A stretch of DNA of 64,000 bases from Bacteroidia bacterium. GTDB lineage: Bacteria > Bacteroidota > Bacteroidia > SXHM01. Each line of letters begins with the position of its first letter. Positions within the stretch are counted from its first letter, which is position 1. Below, piece after piece: positions 1 to 7,619 of the stretch. The translations under genes and the position numbers were made by a program. The notes under the pieces are model-generated. The model saw only the letters and a list, made by a program, of their open reading frames with translations. It did no database searches and was not told the DNA's origin. The stretch is taken from positions 758,404 to 822,403 of the forward strand of contig JAJVIC010000002.1 of NCBI GenBank assembly GCA_022072225.1, written 5' to 3'.

Positions 1-74
1 ACAACCGCCTAAAGATTGAAAAATCTGCTGTTTCCATGACCTCTTCGGCTACGCTTGCCGAAACTCAGAAATAA
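1..74 (+). CDS. C-terminal fragment of an upstream gene
   Basis: Only one of the three forward frames is open from the window edge: it reads from base 3 to a TAA at 72-74, giving about 23 residues ending LAETQK. The other two frames meet stops within the first 20 bases. A long hairpin follows 16 nt after the stop, which is where a terminator of a real gene would be expected. The fragment is too short and too low in complexity to assign a function. Confidence 0.5.
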   Translation, partial: NRLKIEKSAVSMTSSATLAETQK

Positions 75-90
75 AGAACGAAATTTCTTA

Positions 91-140
91 AATTTAAAAC
101 GCCTTGTTCATTGTTTTAAGATGAACAAGGCGTTTAAATT
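91..140. terminator. Bidirectional hairpin terminator between convergent genes
   Basis: Bases 91-110 and 122-140 form a nearly perfect 19-bp stem (one bulged base) around an 11-nt loop. The stem contains the core AACGCCTTGTTCA and its complement. It lies between the end of the plus-strand fragment (stop at 74) and the end of the minus-strand gene at 160, so it can serve both. A/T tracts flank both sides. Confidence 0.75.
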
Positions 141-159
141 ATGCTGATAACCTTCGTAT

Positions 160-1713
160 TTATTTCTTCGGTGGTTTTGAAAAAAACATTACGTAAGTTT
201 TTTCTGCTTCCTCATCTTTCTCGAATTGGTAGTCGTAACTTTCTATTTCTATCGGGAAAGCAGCAACAGATGAAAAGATACGGAATTTCTGCCCTTTTAC
301 ATTATCCCATTCGTCAAGTGTAACGTCATTCCATTTTTTTCCTTCATCCAAACGTACTGAGAGTTTCTTAGCGGCATTAGGACTTATTACTACGAATAGT
401 AAATCCTGATATTTGGGATTAACTGTACCATGAGAATAGATACCGCTTGAGCGATAGGTATAATCGTAGTAATCTAAACTCATACCCAATTGCTCGTTAG
501 CACTCTTAATAGCTGCATTAATTTCTTCAATGCTGCATTCAATTTCATGTTCCATTGCATATTCTGCCCACAATTCCACACTTCGTTCATACGGATCTTT
601 TGCAGCTACTATATCGGCAATTATCTTATCACCTTTATAGTATGTTTCAGGCAAAAAATAATCTTTCACAATTTTGGTAAAATCTGCATCGTTGTCTATT
701 ACCAATACTGGAGCAGTGCCATTCAAGTTCATCTCTAATTTTAAGTGCAACATGGGCAATGTTTTGTAAGTGATAGTCCACCCTGTTACTCCGTTTTCAT
801 GATAATTGGGTTCAAAGCTTAGGCTTTTGTTTTTTACCAGCTCCGGGTGGGAACTGACAAACTCACCATTAAGTATTTTGCTGGTACAGTATTTATCTTC
901 AATAAATACTGAAATTCTAAAAAAATCACGTTCCCTAGTTGTATATCCATCCCAGTAAAATCGGTTATCATAGTGCTGCAACAGAATATGAGAATAATCC
1001 CAAAGGCTATCCGTTTTATTGTCTTTATGTCTCATTTTAATAGCTTGTAAAGCCGGACTTAAATCAGCATCTCTTTCGAATTCTTCCTTATCTCTCCTAT
1101 TTTTAGATTCAGCAGGACCAAAAGGATTTATAGGATAGACATCGGTGTGATTATAATTATCAAATAGCTGAGCATATTCATATAATGGTTTGTCATATCC
1201 ATTATATTCGGCATTCCACTTCAATGTATAATTTACTATCTGAAGCCCTGGTACATAATCTGTATAAAAGAAAAGGGTAGAATACCTCTGATTTCCTTCA
1301 TTTATGAAATACATCCTGTCATGTCCGAAGCCTTCAAACTTCATGCCTGCAGGAACTTTAACACTGCCATACCTTGGATTTGAACTGGTAATGTGCCATA
1401 ATATTGCAAATTTTACAGCGTGTTTTTTATTGCTATTTGATGGATTCCATGAAGCAATATACAATTGATCCTCGGCTTCTACATATTGCCATACTACTGT
1501 GTCGCCTTTTTCAATACCTTGAAAAATGTAAGTTCCATCTTCAATAAATGTATCCTCAGCATCGCCTCCCTTCAAAAACCTGAAGGTAGAGCCATCAGGC
1601 ATACGTTGTACTGATATTTTTCCAAAATACTGAAGACTTCCCTGAGCCTTTGTTTTGTGAAAATAAAAAGATAGAAAAACAATAAAAACAAATAACGAGA
1701 CTCTTTTTCTCAT
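160..1713 (-). CDS. Hypothetical secreted protein, 517 aa
   Basis: The protein starts with a clear Sec signal peptide (MRKRVSLFVFIVFLSFYF, cleavage probably after KAQ near residue 24). The remaining 490 residues are rich in Tyr, Asp, Glu and aromatic residues and have no membrane segment or repeat. I do not recognise a family. There is no T9SS sorting domain: the C-terminus is charged and ends FFSKPPKK. A possible -7 box (TAGCTTTG) lies at 1773-1780 on the minus strand, about 60 nt upstream of the start. The gene stands alone, facing the plus-strand gene to its left across a shared terminator. The ORF is certain; the function is unknown. Confidence 0.85.
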   Translation of the reverse strand: MRKRVSLFVFIVFLSFYFHKTKAQGSLQYFGKISVQRMPDGSTFRFLKGGDAEDTFIEDGTYIFQGIEKGDTVVWQYVEAEDQLYIASWNPSNSNKKHAVKFAILWHITSSNPRYGSVKVPAGMKFEGFGHDRMYFINEGNQRYSTLFFYTDYVPGLQIVNYTLKWNAEYNGYDKPLYEYAQLFDNYNHTDVYPINPFGPAESKNRRDKEEFERDADLSPALQAIKMRHKDNKTDSLWDYSHILLQHYDNRFYWDGYTTRERDFFRISVFIEDKYCTSKILNGEFVSSHPELVKNKSLSFEPNYHENGVTGWTITYKTLPMLHLKLEMNLNGTAPVLVIDNDADFTKIVKDYFLPETYYKGDKIIADIVAAKDPYERSVELWAEYAMEHEIECSIEEINAAIKSANEQLGMSLDYYDYTYRSSGIYSHGTVNPKYQDLLFVVISPNAAKKLSVRLDEGKKWNDVTLDEWDNVKGQKFRIFSSVAAFPIEIESYDYQFEKDEEAEKTYVMFFSKPPKK

Positions 1714-1888
1714 GATTTAAATATGGTATTTAAATAACAGATATATCATTATTATCAACATTGAAAACACAACAAAGCTACAGAACTTCATTTTGCATAC
1801 ATAGATTTTATAATAATTGGCAAAACATTGTTACTTATTTCCTGATAATTAAATCTTTGAATTATTTTCAATTGCCGATCCGAAAATA

Positions 1889-1922
1889 AAAAACGGGAAC
1901 CCTCGCAAGATTCCCGTTTTTT
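1889..1922 (-). terminator. Intrinsic terminator of the small RNA gene
   Basis: The stem AAAACGGGAA / TTCCCGTTTT closes a loop containing CCTCGCAAGA. Read on the minus strand, a T-rich run (TTTTTTATTTT) follows immediately, the usual form of a rho-independent terminator. The plus strand also has a six-T run after it, so it could work in both directions. No coding gene ends nearby on either strand: the closest, at 2170, stops about 250 nt upstream. Confidence 0.8.
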
Positions 1923-2131
1923 CAAATTCCTTTGCCACAGCAACGGAACCGTCAGGTTTTATTTTATTACGGCTTCGTCATTACTGCTGCATTGCTGCAG
2001 AAAAAACCTTGTCTTGCGACCTGGCTTGAGGGTGTGTTCTAATGACTCTGACCTTGGGGATTACCATGGCTGGACCTCCTTAAGTCTGCCCCTATTGTAA
2101 GATGGGCTGCCTTTTATTTTTTAGCCTGATA
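1889..2131 (-). ncRNA. Candidate free-standing structured RNA, about 240 nt
   Basis: This interval has no plausible protein on the minus strand but has its own promoter (2136-2167) and its own terminator (1889-1922). The predicted minus-strand transcript has paired elements. A 7-bp stem GUCAUUA/UAAUGAC encloses a domain holding two short hairpins with GCAA loops (GUC-GCAA-GAC and CUGCA-GCAA-UGCAG). Just outside it GUCAG can pair with CUGAC, and a 5-bp hairpin GACUU-AAGG-AGGUC lies nearer the 5' end. I looked for the signatures of RNase P RNA, tmRNA and the SRP apical loop and found none. The size would fit a lineage-specific 6S RNA, but I cannot show the 6S rod with its central bubble. The class is unknown. 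The call rests on the promoter, terminator and pairing. Confidence 0.6.
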
Positions 2132-2135
2132 GCCC

Positions 2136-2167
2136 CAAAAGTATAGCTTTTTTAAATATGATTCAAA
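2136..2167 (-). promoter_or_regulatory. Bacteroidota-type promoter of the small RNA
   Basis: On the minus strand TTTG (2167-2164) is separated by 20 nt from TACTTTTG (2143-2136), an exact match to the TAnnTTTG -7 box. Transcription would begin around 2131, past the stop codon of the thioesterase gene at 2170. The downstream RNA therefore seems to be transcribed on its own rather than being a 3' tail. Confidence 0.7.
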
Positions 2168-2169
2168 TT

Positions 2170-2577
2170 TCAGGCTTCGAGCAACTCTTTTATCTTTCCT
2201 TCAATGGGTACAGACTTGATTGTTTTCATATCCATGATAACAAAAGTTACGCTGGCATCAATCACCAATTTATCCGTGCCTTTCAAAAACAACTGCTGAC
2301 GAAAACGTACGCTTTTATTACCTACGTGTTCAATTTTTGTTTTTACAATCAACACCTCGCCCAATGTTGCAGGGTAGTGATAATTAATGTTGTTGTTTAC
2401 TACCACCATTCCTAATTTATTCTGAGTAAAGAAATCACTTTCAAGCCTACCTTCATAGTGCGCCCAGCGGCCTTCTTCCAGTAGTTCAAGGTAGCGCGCG
2501 TTGTTTACATGCTGGTAAACATCCAGGTGGTAGCCGCGCACTTTTATTTCAATCTGGCTTTCTCTGTAATTACTCAT
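2170..2577 (-). CDS. Acyl-CoA thioesterase, 4HBT/hotdog family (FadM/YbgC-like)
   Basis: This 135-aa protein has the hotdog-fold thioesterase signature near its start (YHLDVYQHVNNARYLELLEE), in which the Asp and the HVNNARY segment line the active site in the YbgC/FadM group. The length is typical of a single-domain enzyme. It should hydrolyse acyl-CoA thioesters in the cytoplasm; the substrate cannot be read from sequence. The start codon overlaps the stop of the preceding gene by four bases (ATGA), so the two genes are translationally coupled. The -33 element of the downstream small RNA promoter lies just past its stop. Confidence 0.85.
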   Translation of the reverse strand: MSNYRESQIEIKVRGYHLDVYQHVNNARYLELLEEGRWAHYEGRLESDFFTQNKLGMVVVNNNINYHYPATLGEVLIVKTKIEHVGNKSVRFRQQLFLKGTDKLVIDASVTFVIMDMKTIKSVPIEGKIKELLEA

Positions 2578-3038
2578 TTTTTACGGTTTTTAAAATGACT
2601 TTCGTAAATGTCAATCCACTCCTGAACGGTTATTTTTGAAGCCAGCTCGCCAATTAATTTAAAAGGAATTTGCTCAGGCTTTTTAAAACGAATGCAACTT
2701 TTGCCCATGTCTAATTTGGTTTTGCTGTGTTTGACATATTCTTCGGTAAACCATTTGAGCAGTTTAGGGTCGGAATAAACACCCATGTGATACACAGCTA
2801 TAAAATTCTTTTGTGAGGCAATGTTAATAAATGGCAATGGTTGCTTAGGGTCACAGTGATAACCTGCAGGATATATGCTATGCGGCACAACATAGCCTAA
2901 CATACCATAACCCATTCCTTCTTTAAAGCCTTTAGGCAAATTGGCAAGAATTACTTTACGTAACTCAGTCATTGCTTTTTTTCTGTCATCGGGAAGACTT
3001 TCTAAATATTCCTCCGGTGTTGTAGCTTTTGATTGCAT
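2574..3038 (-). CDS. DUF1801 domain protein (YdhG/CyaY-like fold)
   Basis: This 154-aa cytoplasmic protein matches the DUF1801 pattern: an N-terminal helix with EEYLESLPDDRKKAMTELR, a central GMGYGMLGYVVPHS segment, the FINIASQKNFIAVYHMG strand, and the C-terminal GKSCIRFKK strand. Members have no firmly established biochemical role. It is the first gene of a two-gene unit with the thioesterase, overlapping by ATGA. A -7 box (TACATTTG) lies at 3060-3067 on the minus strand, which would give a leader of about 17 nt. Confidence 0.85.
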   Translation of the reverse strand: MQSKATTPEEYLESLPDDRKKAMTELRKVILANLPKGFKEGMGYGMLGYVVPHSIYPAGYHCDPKQPLPFINIASQKNFIAVYHMGVYSDPKLLKWFTEEYVKHSKTKLDMGKSCIRFKKPEQIPFKLIGELASKITVQEWIDIYESHFKNRKK

Positions 3039-3059
3039 GAAAGTTCAGTTTAATGGCAG

Positions 3060-3067
3060 CAAATGTA
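3060..3067 (-). promoter_or_regulatory. Probable -7 box for the DUF1801/thioesterase pair
   Basis: The minus strand carries TACATTTG, an exact TAnnTTTG match, 22 nt upstream of the DUF1801 start. I could not find a good TTG at the expected distance, so only the -7 element is supported. It is back to back with the promoter of the divergent secreted protein gene. Confidence 0.4.
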
Positions 3068-3084
3068 GGCTTAATTACCATTTT

Positions 3085-3114
3085 TTTGAACTGCCGGCTA
3101 TTACAATACCTTTG
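3085..3114 (+). promoter_or_regulatory. Promoter of the LVIVD T9SS protein gene
   Basis: TTTG at 3085-3088 and TACCTTTG at 3107-3114 are separated by 18 nt. The predicted start of transcription, near 3120, is about 10 nt before the ATG at 3130. This argues against any start codon farther upstream, because the open frame extends back to 2941, before the promoter. Confidence 0.65.
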
Positions 3115-3129
3115 GCAAAAAAAAACAAT

Positions 3130-5493
3130 ATGAAGAAACTCTGCTTACTGCTTGCTGCCTACTGCCTGCTACCCACTGCCTACTCACAAGATTCCCTCAA
3201 CATGACTAAACTTGGCCACCTGCCCTACTCTGCACAACTGAGTAATATATGGGGTTATGCTACCGAGGGCAAGGAGTATGCGCTGGTAGGAACCGACAAT
3301 GGAATGTCGCTTGTAGATGTTACAGATCCAACATCACCTGATGAAGTTTATTTTAAACCGGGAGCTAATTCCATCTGGCGCGAAATAAAAGTATTTAACG
3401 ACCATGCCTATATTACCACCGAAGGAGGTGGTGGCTTGCAGATTGTGGATATGACACCTTTGCCGCAAAATGCTAACCTGAGCAGTGTAAGTTATTTTGG
3501 AGACCAATATGATTTTACAACAGCACACACTTTATATATAGACGAAAACGGAATACTCTACATCTTTGGATCTGATTACGGACAAGGTGGCGCCCTTATT
3601 TACGACCTCAATCAAGATCCTTCTGCTCCGGTTGAACTGGGTGTATTTGATGATTATTACATACACGATGGTTTTGTACGGGGCGATACACTCTGGGCTT
3701 CCTGCGTTTATGATGGGTTTCTTTCCGTTATTGATGTTTCGGATAAAGCCAATCCAACGGAGGTAACGTCATTCAATACTCCCAGTAATTTTACTCACAA
3801 CTCATGGCCTACCAACAATAATAATTTTCTGTTTACAACCGATGAAGTAAGCAATGCCTATGTTACTTCTTATGATGTTTCGGACTTTGATAATATTACC
3901 GAGTTAGACCGTTTTCAGCATTATCCGGGCAGTAATTCAATTCCTCACAATGCACATTTGCTGGGCAATTTCCTCTATGTTTCTTATTACAAAGATGGTG
4001 TAGTGGTTATTGATGTTACCAACCCCGACAACCTTGTAGAATCAGGTTTTTACGATACTGCTCCAACCATGGAAGGCGATGGATTTGATGGCTGCTGGGG
4101 TGTTTATCCTTACCTGCCTTCAGGCAATATTATTGCTTCGGATATGAGTTCAGGACTTTGGATTTTAGGATTTAACAACACACAGTCCTGCTTCCTGGAA
4201 GGTGTTGTTACCGACTTCAGCAATGGCAATAACCTGAACGGAGTAACGGTTGAAATACTAACCACATCAGGTATAACAGCAACTAACCTTACCGGTGAAT
4301 ACGCCACCGGCTTTGCCAATGCCAATACCTATTCGGTGCAGTTTTCAAAAGGCGGATACATTACACAGATTATTGACAATGTAGTTCTGACCAATGGTTC
4401 TACAACAACATTGAATGTTCAACTTGTACCGGATATACCCTTTGCATTTACAGGACAGGTTGTTGATGCAGAAACAGGTAACGGAATACCCAATGCTGCT
4501 GTAAAAATTTACAACAGCAACTTTACTTACAACCTTACCGCTGATGCCAATGGTATGTTCAGCGTTTCGTCATTCTATGCAGGTGTATATGAAATTGTAG
4601 CAGGAAAATGGGGACACGTAACAACCTGCTCGGATTTTACCATTACTTCTACTTCGGGTGCTGCCGTTGTTGAACTGGAAAAAGGTATTTATGATGATTT
4701 CAGTTTTAATTTCGGGTGGACAGAAACAAACACTTCGCCTACCGGGCAATGGGAGCGGGAAGTACCCATTGGAACAAGCTATGATAATTCGGTAAGCAAT
4801 GCCGACCGCGATGTAAGCAACGATTGTCTTGACCTTGCCTTTGTTACAGGCAACGATGGCGGTAGCGCTGGTGATGACGATGTGGATGACGGTAACGCCA
4901 TTTTAATTTCACCAACATTTGATGTAAGCACTTACACCAATCCTTACCTGTATTATTCACGCTGGTTTTTCAACGGTGGAGGAAACGGAGGCAATCCTAA
5001 TGATTCACTAATCATTGAATTAAGCAACGGACAACAAACAGTTGTACTGGAACGCATCACGACTGCCACAGCGGGCATATCAACATGGGTGGACAAATCA
5101 TTTAAAATTTCGGACTACCTCACTCCTACTTCTACGATGAGCCTGAAAGTAACTGCAACTGACTACTCACCAGGTCACTTAGTTGAGGGAGGCCTTGATA
5201 AATTTTATGTGGAAGATGTTATGCAACCCGGCTTTGGCGAAAATAAGTCAGCAGCAATAATTTCTGTTTATCCAAACCCTGCAAGCAATATAATAACTAT
5301 TAATTGCAGCACACAAGTTGCAAACAGTGAATTGCAAATCACAAACCTTTCTGGTCAGTTGGTTCAACAATCAACAATTAACAATTCACAATCAACTATT
5401 GATATTAGTTTTCTGTCAAAAGGTATCTACATCATCAAAATCAGCGACAGCAAAGGGCAAACACTTCTTGTTGAAAAACTGATAAAAAATTAA
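3130..5493 (+). CDS. Choice-of-anchor B/LVIVD repeat protein, T9SS type A cargo
   Basis: I start this gene at the ATG at 3130 (787 aa). It gives a signal peptide, MKKLCLLLAAYCLLPTAYSQ, and lies just after a promoter; the upstream extension would read through the divergent promoter. Residues about 20-350 carry LVIVD-type propeller repeats (GMSLVDVTDPTSPD, LQIVDMT, LSVIDVSDKANP, VVVIDVTNPDN). Two carboxypeptidase-regulatory-like beta modules follow (about 360-520, e.g. GQVVDAETGNGIPNAAVKIYN), then a jelly-roll-like domain. The C-terminus is a T9SS type A sorting domain (SVYPNPASNIITIN ... GIYIIKI). It is probably a cell-surface or secreted protein. The signal-peptide core is built from 7-bp repeats, and a second heptamer run lies within the sorting domain. 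Confidence 0.9.
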   Translation: MKKLCLLLAAYCLLPTAYSQDSLNMTKLGHLPYSAQLSNIWGYATEGKEYALVGTDNGMSLVDVTDPTSPDEVYFKPGANSIWREIKVFNDHAYITTEGGGGLQIVDMTPLPQNANLSSVSYFGDQYDFTTAHTLYIDENGILYIFGSDYGQGGALIYDLNQDPSAPVELGVFDDYYIHDGFVRGDTLWASCVYDGFLSVIDVSDKANPTEVTSFNTPSNFTHNSWPTNNNNFLFTTDEVSNAYVTSYDVSDFDNITELDRFQHYPGSNSIPHNAHLLGNFLYVSYYKDGVVVIDVTNPDNLVESGFYDTAPTMEGDGFDGCWGVYPYLPSGNIIASDMSSGLWILGFNNTQSCFLEGVVTDFSNGNNLNGVTVEILTTSGITATNLTGEYATGFANANTYSVQFSKGGYITQIIDNVVLTNGSTTTLNVQLVPDIPFAFTGQVVDAETGNGIPNAAVKIYNSNFTYNLTADANGMFSVSSFYAGVYEIVAGKWGHVTTCSDFTITSTSGAAVVELEKGIYDDFSFNFGWTETNTSPTGQWEREVPIGTSYDNSVSNADRDVSNDCLDLAFVTGNDGGSAGDDDVDDGNAILISPTFDVSTYTNPYLYYSRWFFNGGGNGGNPNDSLIIELSNGQQTVVLERITTATAGISTWVDKSFKISDYLTPTSTMSLKVTATDYSPGHLVEGGLDKFYVEDVMQPGFGENKSAAIISVYPNPASNIITINCSTQVANSELQITNLSGQLVQQSTINNSQSTIDISFLSKGIYIIKISDSKGQTLLVEKLIKN
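3141..3182 (+). repeat. Six-unit heptamer repeat forming a signal-peptide core
   Basis: The units are CTGCTTA, CTGCTTG, CTGCCTA, CTGCCTG, CTACCCA and CTGCCTA, in exact 7-bp phase. They encode the hydrophobic core LLLAAYCLLPTAY of the LVIVD protein signal peptide. Confidence 0.85.
5365..5399 (+). repeat. Five-unit heptamer repeat within a sorting domain
   Basis: The units are CAACAAT, CAACAAT, TAACAAT, TCACAAT and CAACTAT. They encode the stretch QQSTINNSQSTI in the T9SS type A domain of the LVIVD protein. A similar heptamer run occurs between genes at 48284-48304. Confidence 0.75.
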
Positions 5494-5552
5494 CCAAAAC
5501 ATAAAACAAGCAGGTAAAAAGATATTTATACATTGCACAAAAAATACCGGAA

Positions 5553-6623
5553 ATGATTGCAGAAACTTTAAATATCAAGATACAGAAAACAACCCATTCG
5601 CGACTTGCTGAAACCGATTTCAGTAACCTGCCGTTCGGTAAAATATTTGCCGACCACATGTTTCAGATGGACTATGAAGACGGACAATGGAAGAACGCCA
5701 AAATAGTACCGTACGAAAAATTACAAATGTCGCCTTCATTAGCTGTTATCCACTACGGACAGAGCATTTTCGAAGGCATGAAAGCCTACAAAAACGAGAA
5801 GGGTGAGATATTCTTATTTCGTCCGTTAGAAAATTTTGAACGATTTAACCGTTCGGCAAAGCGTATGTGTATGCCGGAGGTAAGCGAAGAAATTTTCATG
5901 GAAGGTATTCGCCAGTTGGTGTTGGTTGACAAAGACTGGATACCAACTGCAGCAGGCTGCTCACTTTATATTCGCCCTGTTATGTTTGCTTCCGATGAGT
6001 TTTTGGGTGTGCGCCCTTCCGACACTTATAAGTTTATGATTATGACCTCGCCTTCGGCTGCTTATTACTCACAACCTATTAAGGTATTGGTTGAAGGCAA
6101 ATATGCACGCGCTTTTGAAGGCGGAACAGGTTATGTAAAAGCTTCGGGCAATTATGGCCGCTCTCTTTACCCCAGCAAAATTGCACACGAAAAAGGCTAT
6201 CAGCAATTGATATGGACTGATGCCTTTGAACATAAATACATTGAAGAATCAGGTACCATGAACGTTGTTTTTCAGGTGGGCGACAAACTGATTACGCCTC
6301 CGGTAAGCAATACCATTCTTCCCGGTGTTACCCGCGACAGCGTGCTTACCCTTGCCCGCGACATGGGTGTTACCGTTGAAGAACGTAAAATAAGCATCAC
6401 CGAATTGGTTGAAGCACATGGCAAAGGTCAGTTATTAGATGCATTTGGTACAGGCACTGCCGCTACCATTGCGCCTATTGAGTTGATTGGTTTTGAAGGT
6501 GAAGATTACATGTTGCCACCGGTTAGCGAGCGCAAACTATCTACCAAAATACATGCAGCGTTAGAAGCTATTCGCTTTGGCAAAGGCGAAGACAAGCATG
6601 GCTGGGCGATGAAGATTAATTAG
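5553..6623 (+). CDS. ilvE: Branched-chain amino acid aminotransferase
   Basis: This fold-type IV PLP enzyme of 356 aa matches the long BCAT2-like branch. It has the PLP lysine at about K196 in GTGYVKASGNYGRSL, the conserved EESGTMNVVF segment near 231-240, and SIFEGMKAY near 71-79. It transfers amino groups between Val, Ile or Leu and 2-oxoglutarate, the last step of branched-chain amino acid synthesis and the first of degradation. It is cytoplasmic. It lies 60 nt after the LVIVD gene and is probably monocistronic: the downstream gap holds a heptamer repeat and the next gene is an unrelated lipoprotein. Confidence 0.95.
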   Translation: MIAETLNIKIQKTTHSRLAETDFSNLPFGKIFADHMFQMDYEDGQWKNAKIVPYEKLQMSPSLAVIHYGQSIFEGMKAYKNEKGEIFLFRPLENFERFNRSAKRMCMPEVSEEIFMEGIRQLVLVDKDWIPTAAGCSLYIRPVMFASDEFLGVRPSDTYKFMIMTSPSAAYYSQPIKVLVEGKYARAFEGGTGYVKASGNYGRSLYPSKIAHEKGYQQLIWTDAFEHKYIEESGTMNVVFQVGDKLITPPVSNTILPGVTRDSVLTLARDMGVTVEERKISITELVEAHGKGQLLDAFGTGTAATIAPIELIGFEGEDYMLPPVSERKLSTKIHAALEAIRFGKGEDKHGWAMKIN

Positions 6624-6631
6624 TAATTTAG

Positions 6632-6659
6632 TTATCGGTAATCGGTGTTCGGTAATCAG
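6632..6659 (+). repeat. Four-unit intergenic heptamer repeat
   Basis: The units are TTATCGG, TAATCGG, TGTTCGG and TAATCAG, just past the ilvE stop. Related units (ACCGATT, the complement type) recur 75 nt downstream inside the next gene at 6733-6788, so the two arrays are partly inverted relative to each other. Confidence 0.7.
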
Positions 6660-6680
6660 TTGCAAAACTTTTAATCAGAT

Positions 6681-7103
6681 ATGGTGATTGAAAAATATAT
6701 GAAAGCAATAATTGGTAAGGATGGTTTGTACAACCGATTACCGATTCGCGGTTACTGGTTACCACTGCTTACTGCCTACTGCTTACTGTTAAACTCCTGC
6801 ACCAAATGTCAAACCTGCAAGGTTAAAGATGCGGTAGGTAACACCGTATATTTTTCAGAAGAACACTGCGGAAGCGGATTAGAAGACTACAAAAAAGGGT
6901 TGAAAGAAGAATGGGTGTGTTACAGTTACACGGTAAACGACAGCGATGGCGTTACCGTTTATGTTTCGCCCCAGGTCTGCGGCTTTTATGAACATCTTGC
7001 CCCGCTTAAAGATTCATTATATCAGGTTTTTATTGCAGACAGTCCTACCGTAGTGGTTACACCATTGGTTACCCGGGTTGAGTGTGATAATCAGGGTGAA
7101 TAA
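6681..7103 (+). CDS. Small cysteine-rich lipoprotein, 140 aa
   Basis: A hydrophobic segment ending in the lipobox LLLNSC at about residue 40 marks a probable lipoprotein. Right after the lipid-modified Cys comes CTKCQTCKV, a CxxCxxC arrangement shared with the next two small genes (CKNCVDC, CDKCVDC). The mature part of about 100 residues has four more Cys. The N-terminus is odd: residues about 17-38 are encoded by a heptamer repeat array (6733-6788), and either ATG at 6681 or 6699 could be used. No enzyme family is recognised. It is the first of three clustered paralogue-like lipoproteins. Confidence 0.7.
   Translation: MVIEKYMKAIIGKDGLYNRLPIRGYWLPLLTAYCLLLNSCTKCQTCKVKDAVGNTVYFSEEHCGSGLEDYKKGLKEEWVCYSYTVNDSDGVTVYVSPQVCGFYEHLAPLKDSLYQVFIADSPTVVVTPLVTRVECDNQGE
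6733..6788 (+). repeat. Eight-unit heptamer array in a lipoprotein signal
   Basis: The units are ACCGATT x2, CGCGGTT, ACTGGTT, ACCACTG, CTTACTG, CCTACTG and CTTACTG, in exact 7-bp phase. They encode NRLPIRGYWLPLLTAYCLL, most of the lipoprotein signal segment. The second half is the same unit type as in the signal peptide at 3141-3182. Confidence 0.85.
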
Positions 7104-7144
7104 TTTTTTCTATTTTAGCATCATAAATCCCAAAACCAAACACC

Positions 7145-7342
7145 ATGAATAAAAAAGTAATTTACCTCCTTGCAGTCCTTTTTATTGCAGGCTTTACTTC
7201 TTGTAAAAACTGTGTTGATTGCACTAATTGCAATTCTTCGTTTGATGAAACCGAAATATGTAAAGAAAGTTTTGAAACAAGAATCAGTTTCAACGCACGT
7301 GTTTCATCTTATGAAAGTTCTACAGGCTGCTCCTGCGACTAA
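7145..7342 (+). CDS. Tiny Cys-rich lipoprotein, 65 aa
   Basis: The lipoprotein signal MNKKVIYLLAVLFIAGFTSC places the modified Cys at residue 20. The mature protein of 46 residues begins CKNCVDCTNCNS and ends with GCSCD, giving seven Cys in all. It resembles the next gene closely (signal peptide, CxxCVDCTxC motif and final GC-C pair), and the two are probably recent duplicates. It may sit in a membrane leaflet facing the periplasm or the outside. A metal-binding or disulfide-bonded role is only a guess from the Cys pattern. Confidence 0.75.
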   Translation: MNKKVIYLLAVLFIAGFTSCKNCVDCTNCNSSFDETEICKESFETRISFNARVSSYESSTGCSCD

Positions 7343-7388
7343 AAACAACCAATCATTAATATTAACAATCAAAAAAAACAAAAACAAC

Positions 7389-7580
7389 ATGAAAAAACTA
7401 CTTTATTTATTCGTTGCCGTTCTCGCATTCGGGCTTACTTCATGCGACAAATGTGTTGACTGCACAGGCTGCGTAGGTGGCGCTGACGGTGAAATCTGTC
7501 AGGAAGACTATGATAACAAAGATGATTACGATGATGCTGTTGCCTTGGCAGAAGGTGTTGGCGGCTGCGATTGTAAATAA
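7389..7580 (+). CDS. Tiny Cys-rich lipoprotein, 63 aa
   Basis: I start this at the ATG at 7389, because it gives a complete lipoprotein signal (MKKLLYLFVAVLAFGLTSC, Cys 19); the open frame extends upstream over the end of the previous gene. The mature protein starts CDKCVDCTGCVGG, has an acidic middle (EDYDNKDDYDDA) and ends GGCDCK. It is a paralogue of the 65-aa gene 46 nt upstream. The acidic stretch with several Cys would suit metal binding, but nothing in the sequence proves that. A strong terminator follows at 7620-7646. Confidence 0.8.
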   Translation: MKKLLYLFVAVLAFGLTSCDKCVDCTGCVGGADGEICQEDYDNKDDYDDAVALAEGVGGCDCK

Positions 7581-7586
7581 TCTCCG

Positions 7587-7614
7587 CCACAGATAACACA
7601 GATTATCACAGAAA
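7587..7614 (+). repeat. Four-unit heptamer repeat
   Basis: The units are CCACAGA, TAACACA, GATTATC and ACAGAAA, directly before the terminator. The same CCACAGATTA-type units occur as an inverted pair at 59161-59209. Confidence 0.6.
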
Positions 7615-7619
7615 CAAAA

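Noticed and set aside
1889-2131. Identification of the small RNA as RNase P RNA, tmRNA or SRP RNA
   Set aside because: None of the conserved core sequences of these RNAs could be found on either strand, and the length does not fit RNase P RNA or tmRNA.
2941-3129. Upstream extension of the LVIVD gene by 63 codons
   Set aside because: It overlaps the divergent DUF1801 gene and both promoters; the ATG at 3130 gives a proper signal peptide and follows a good promoter.
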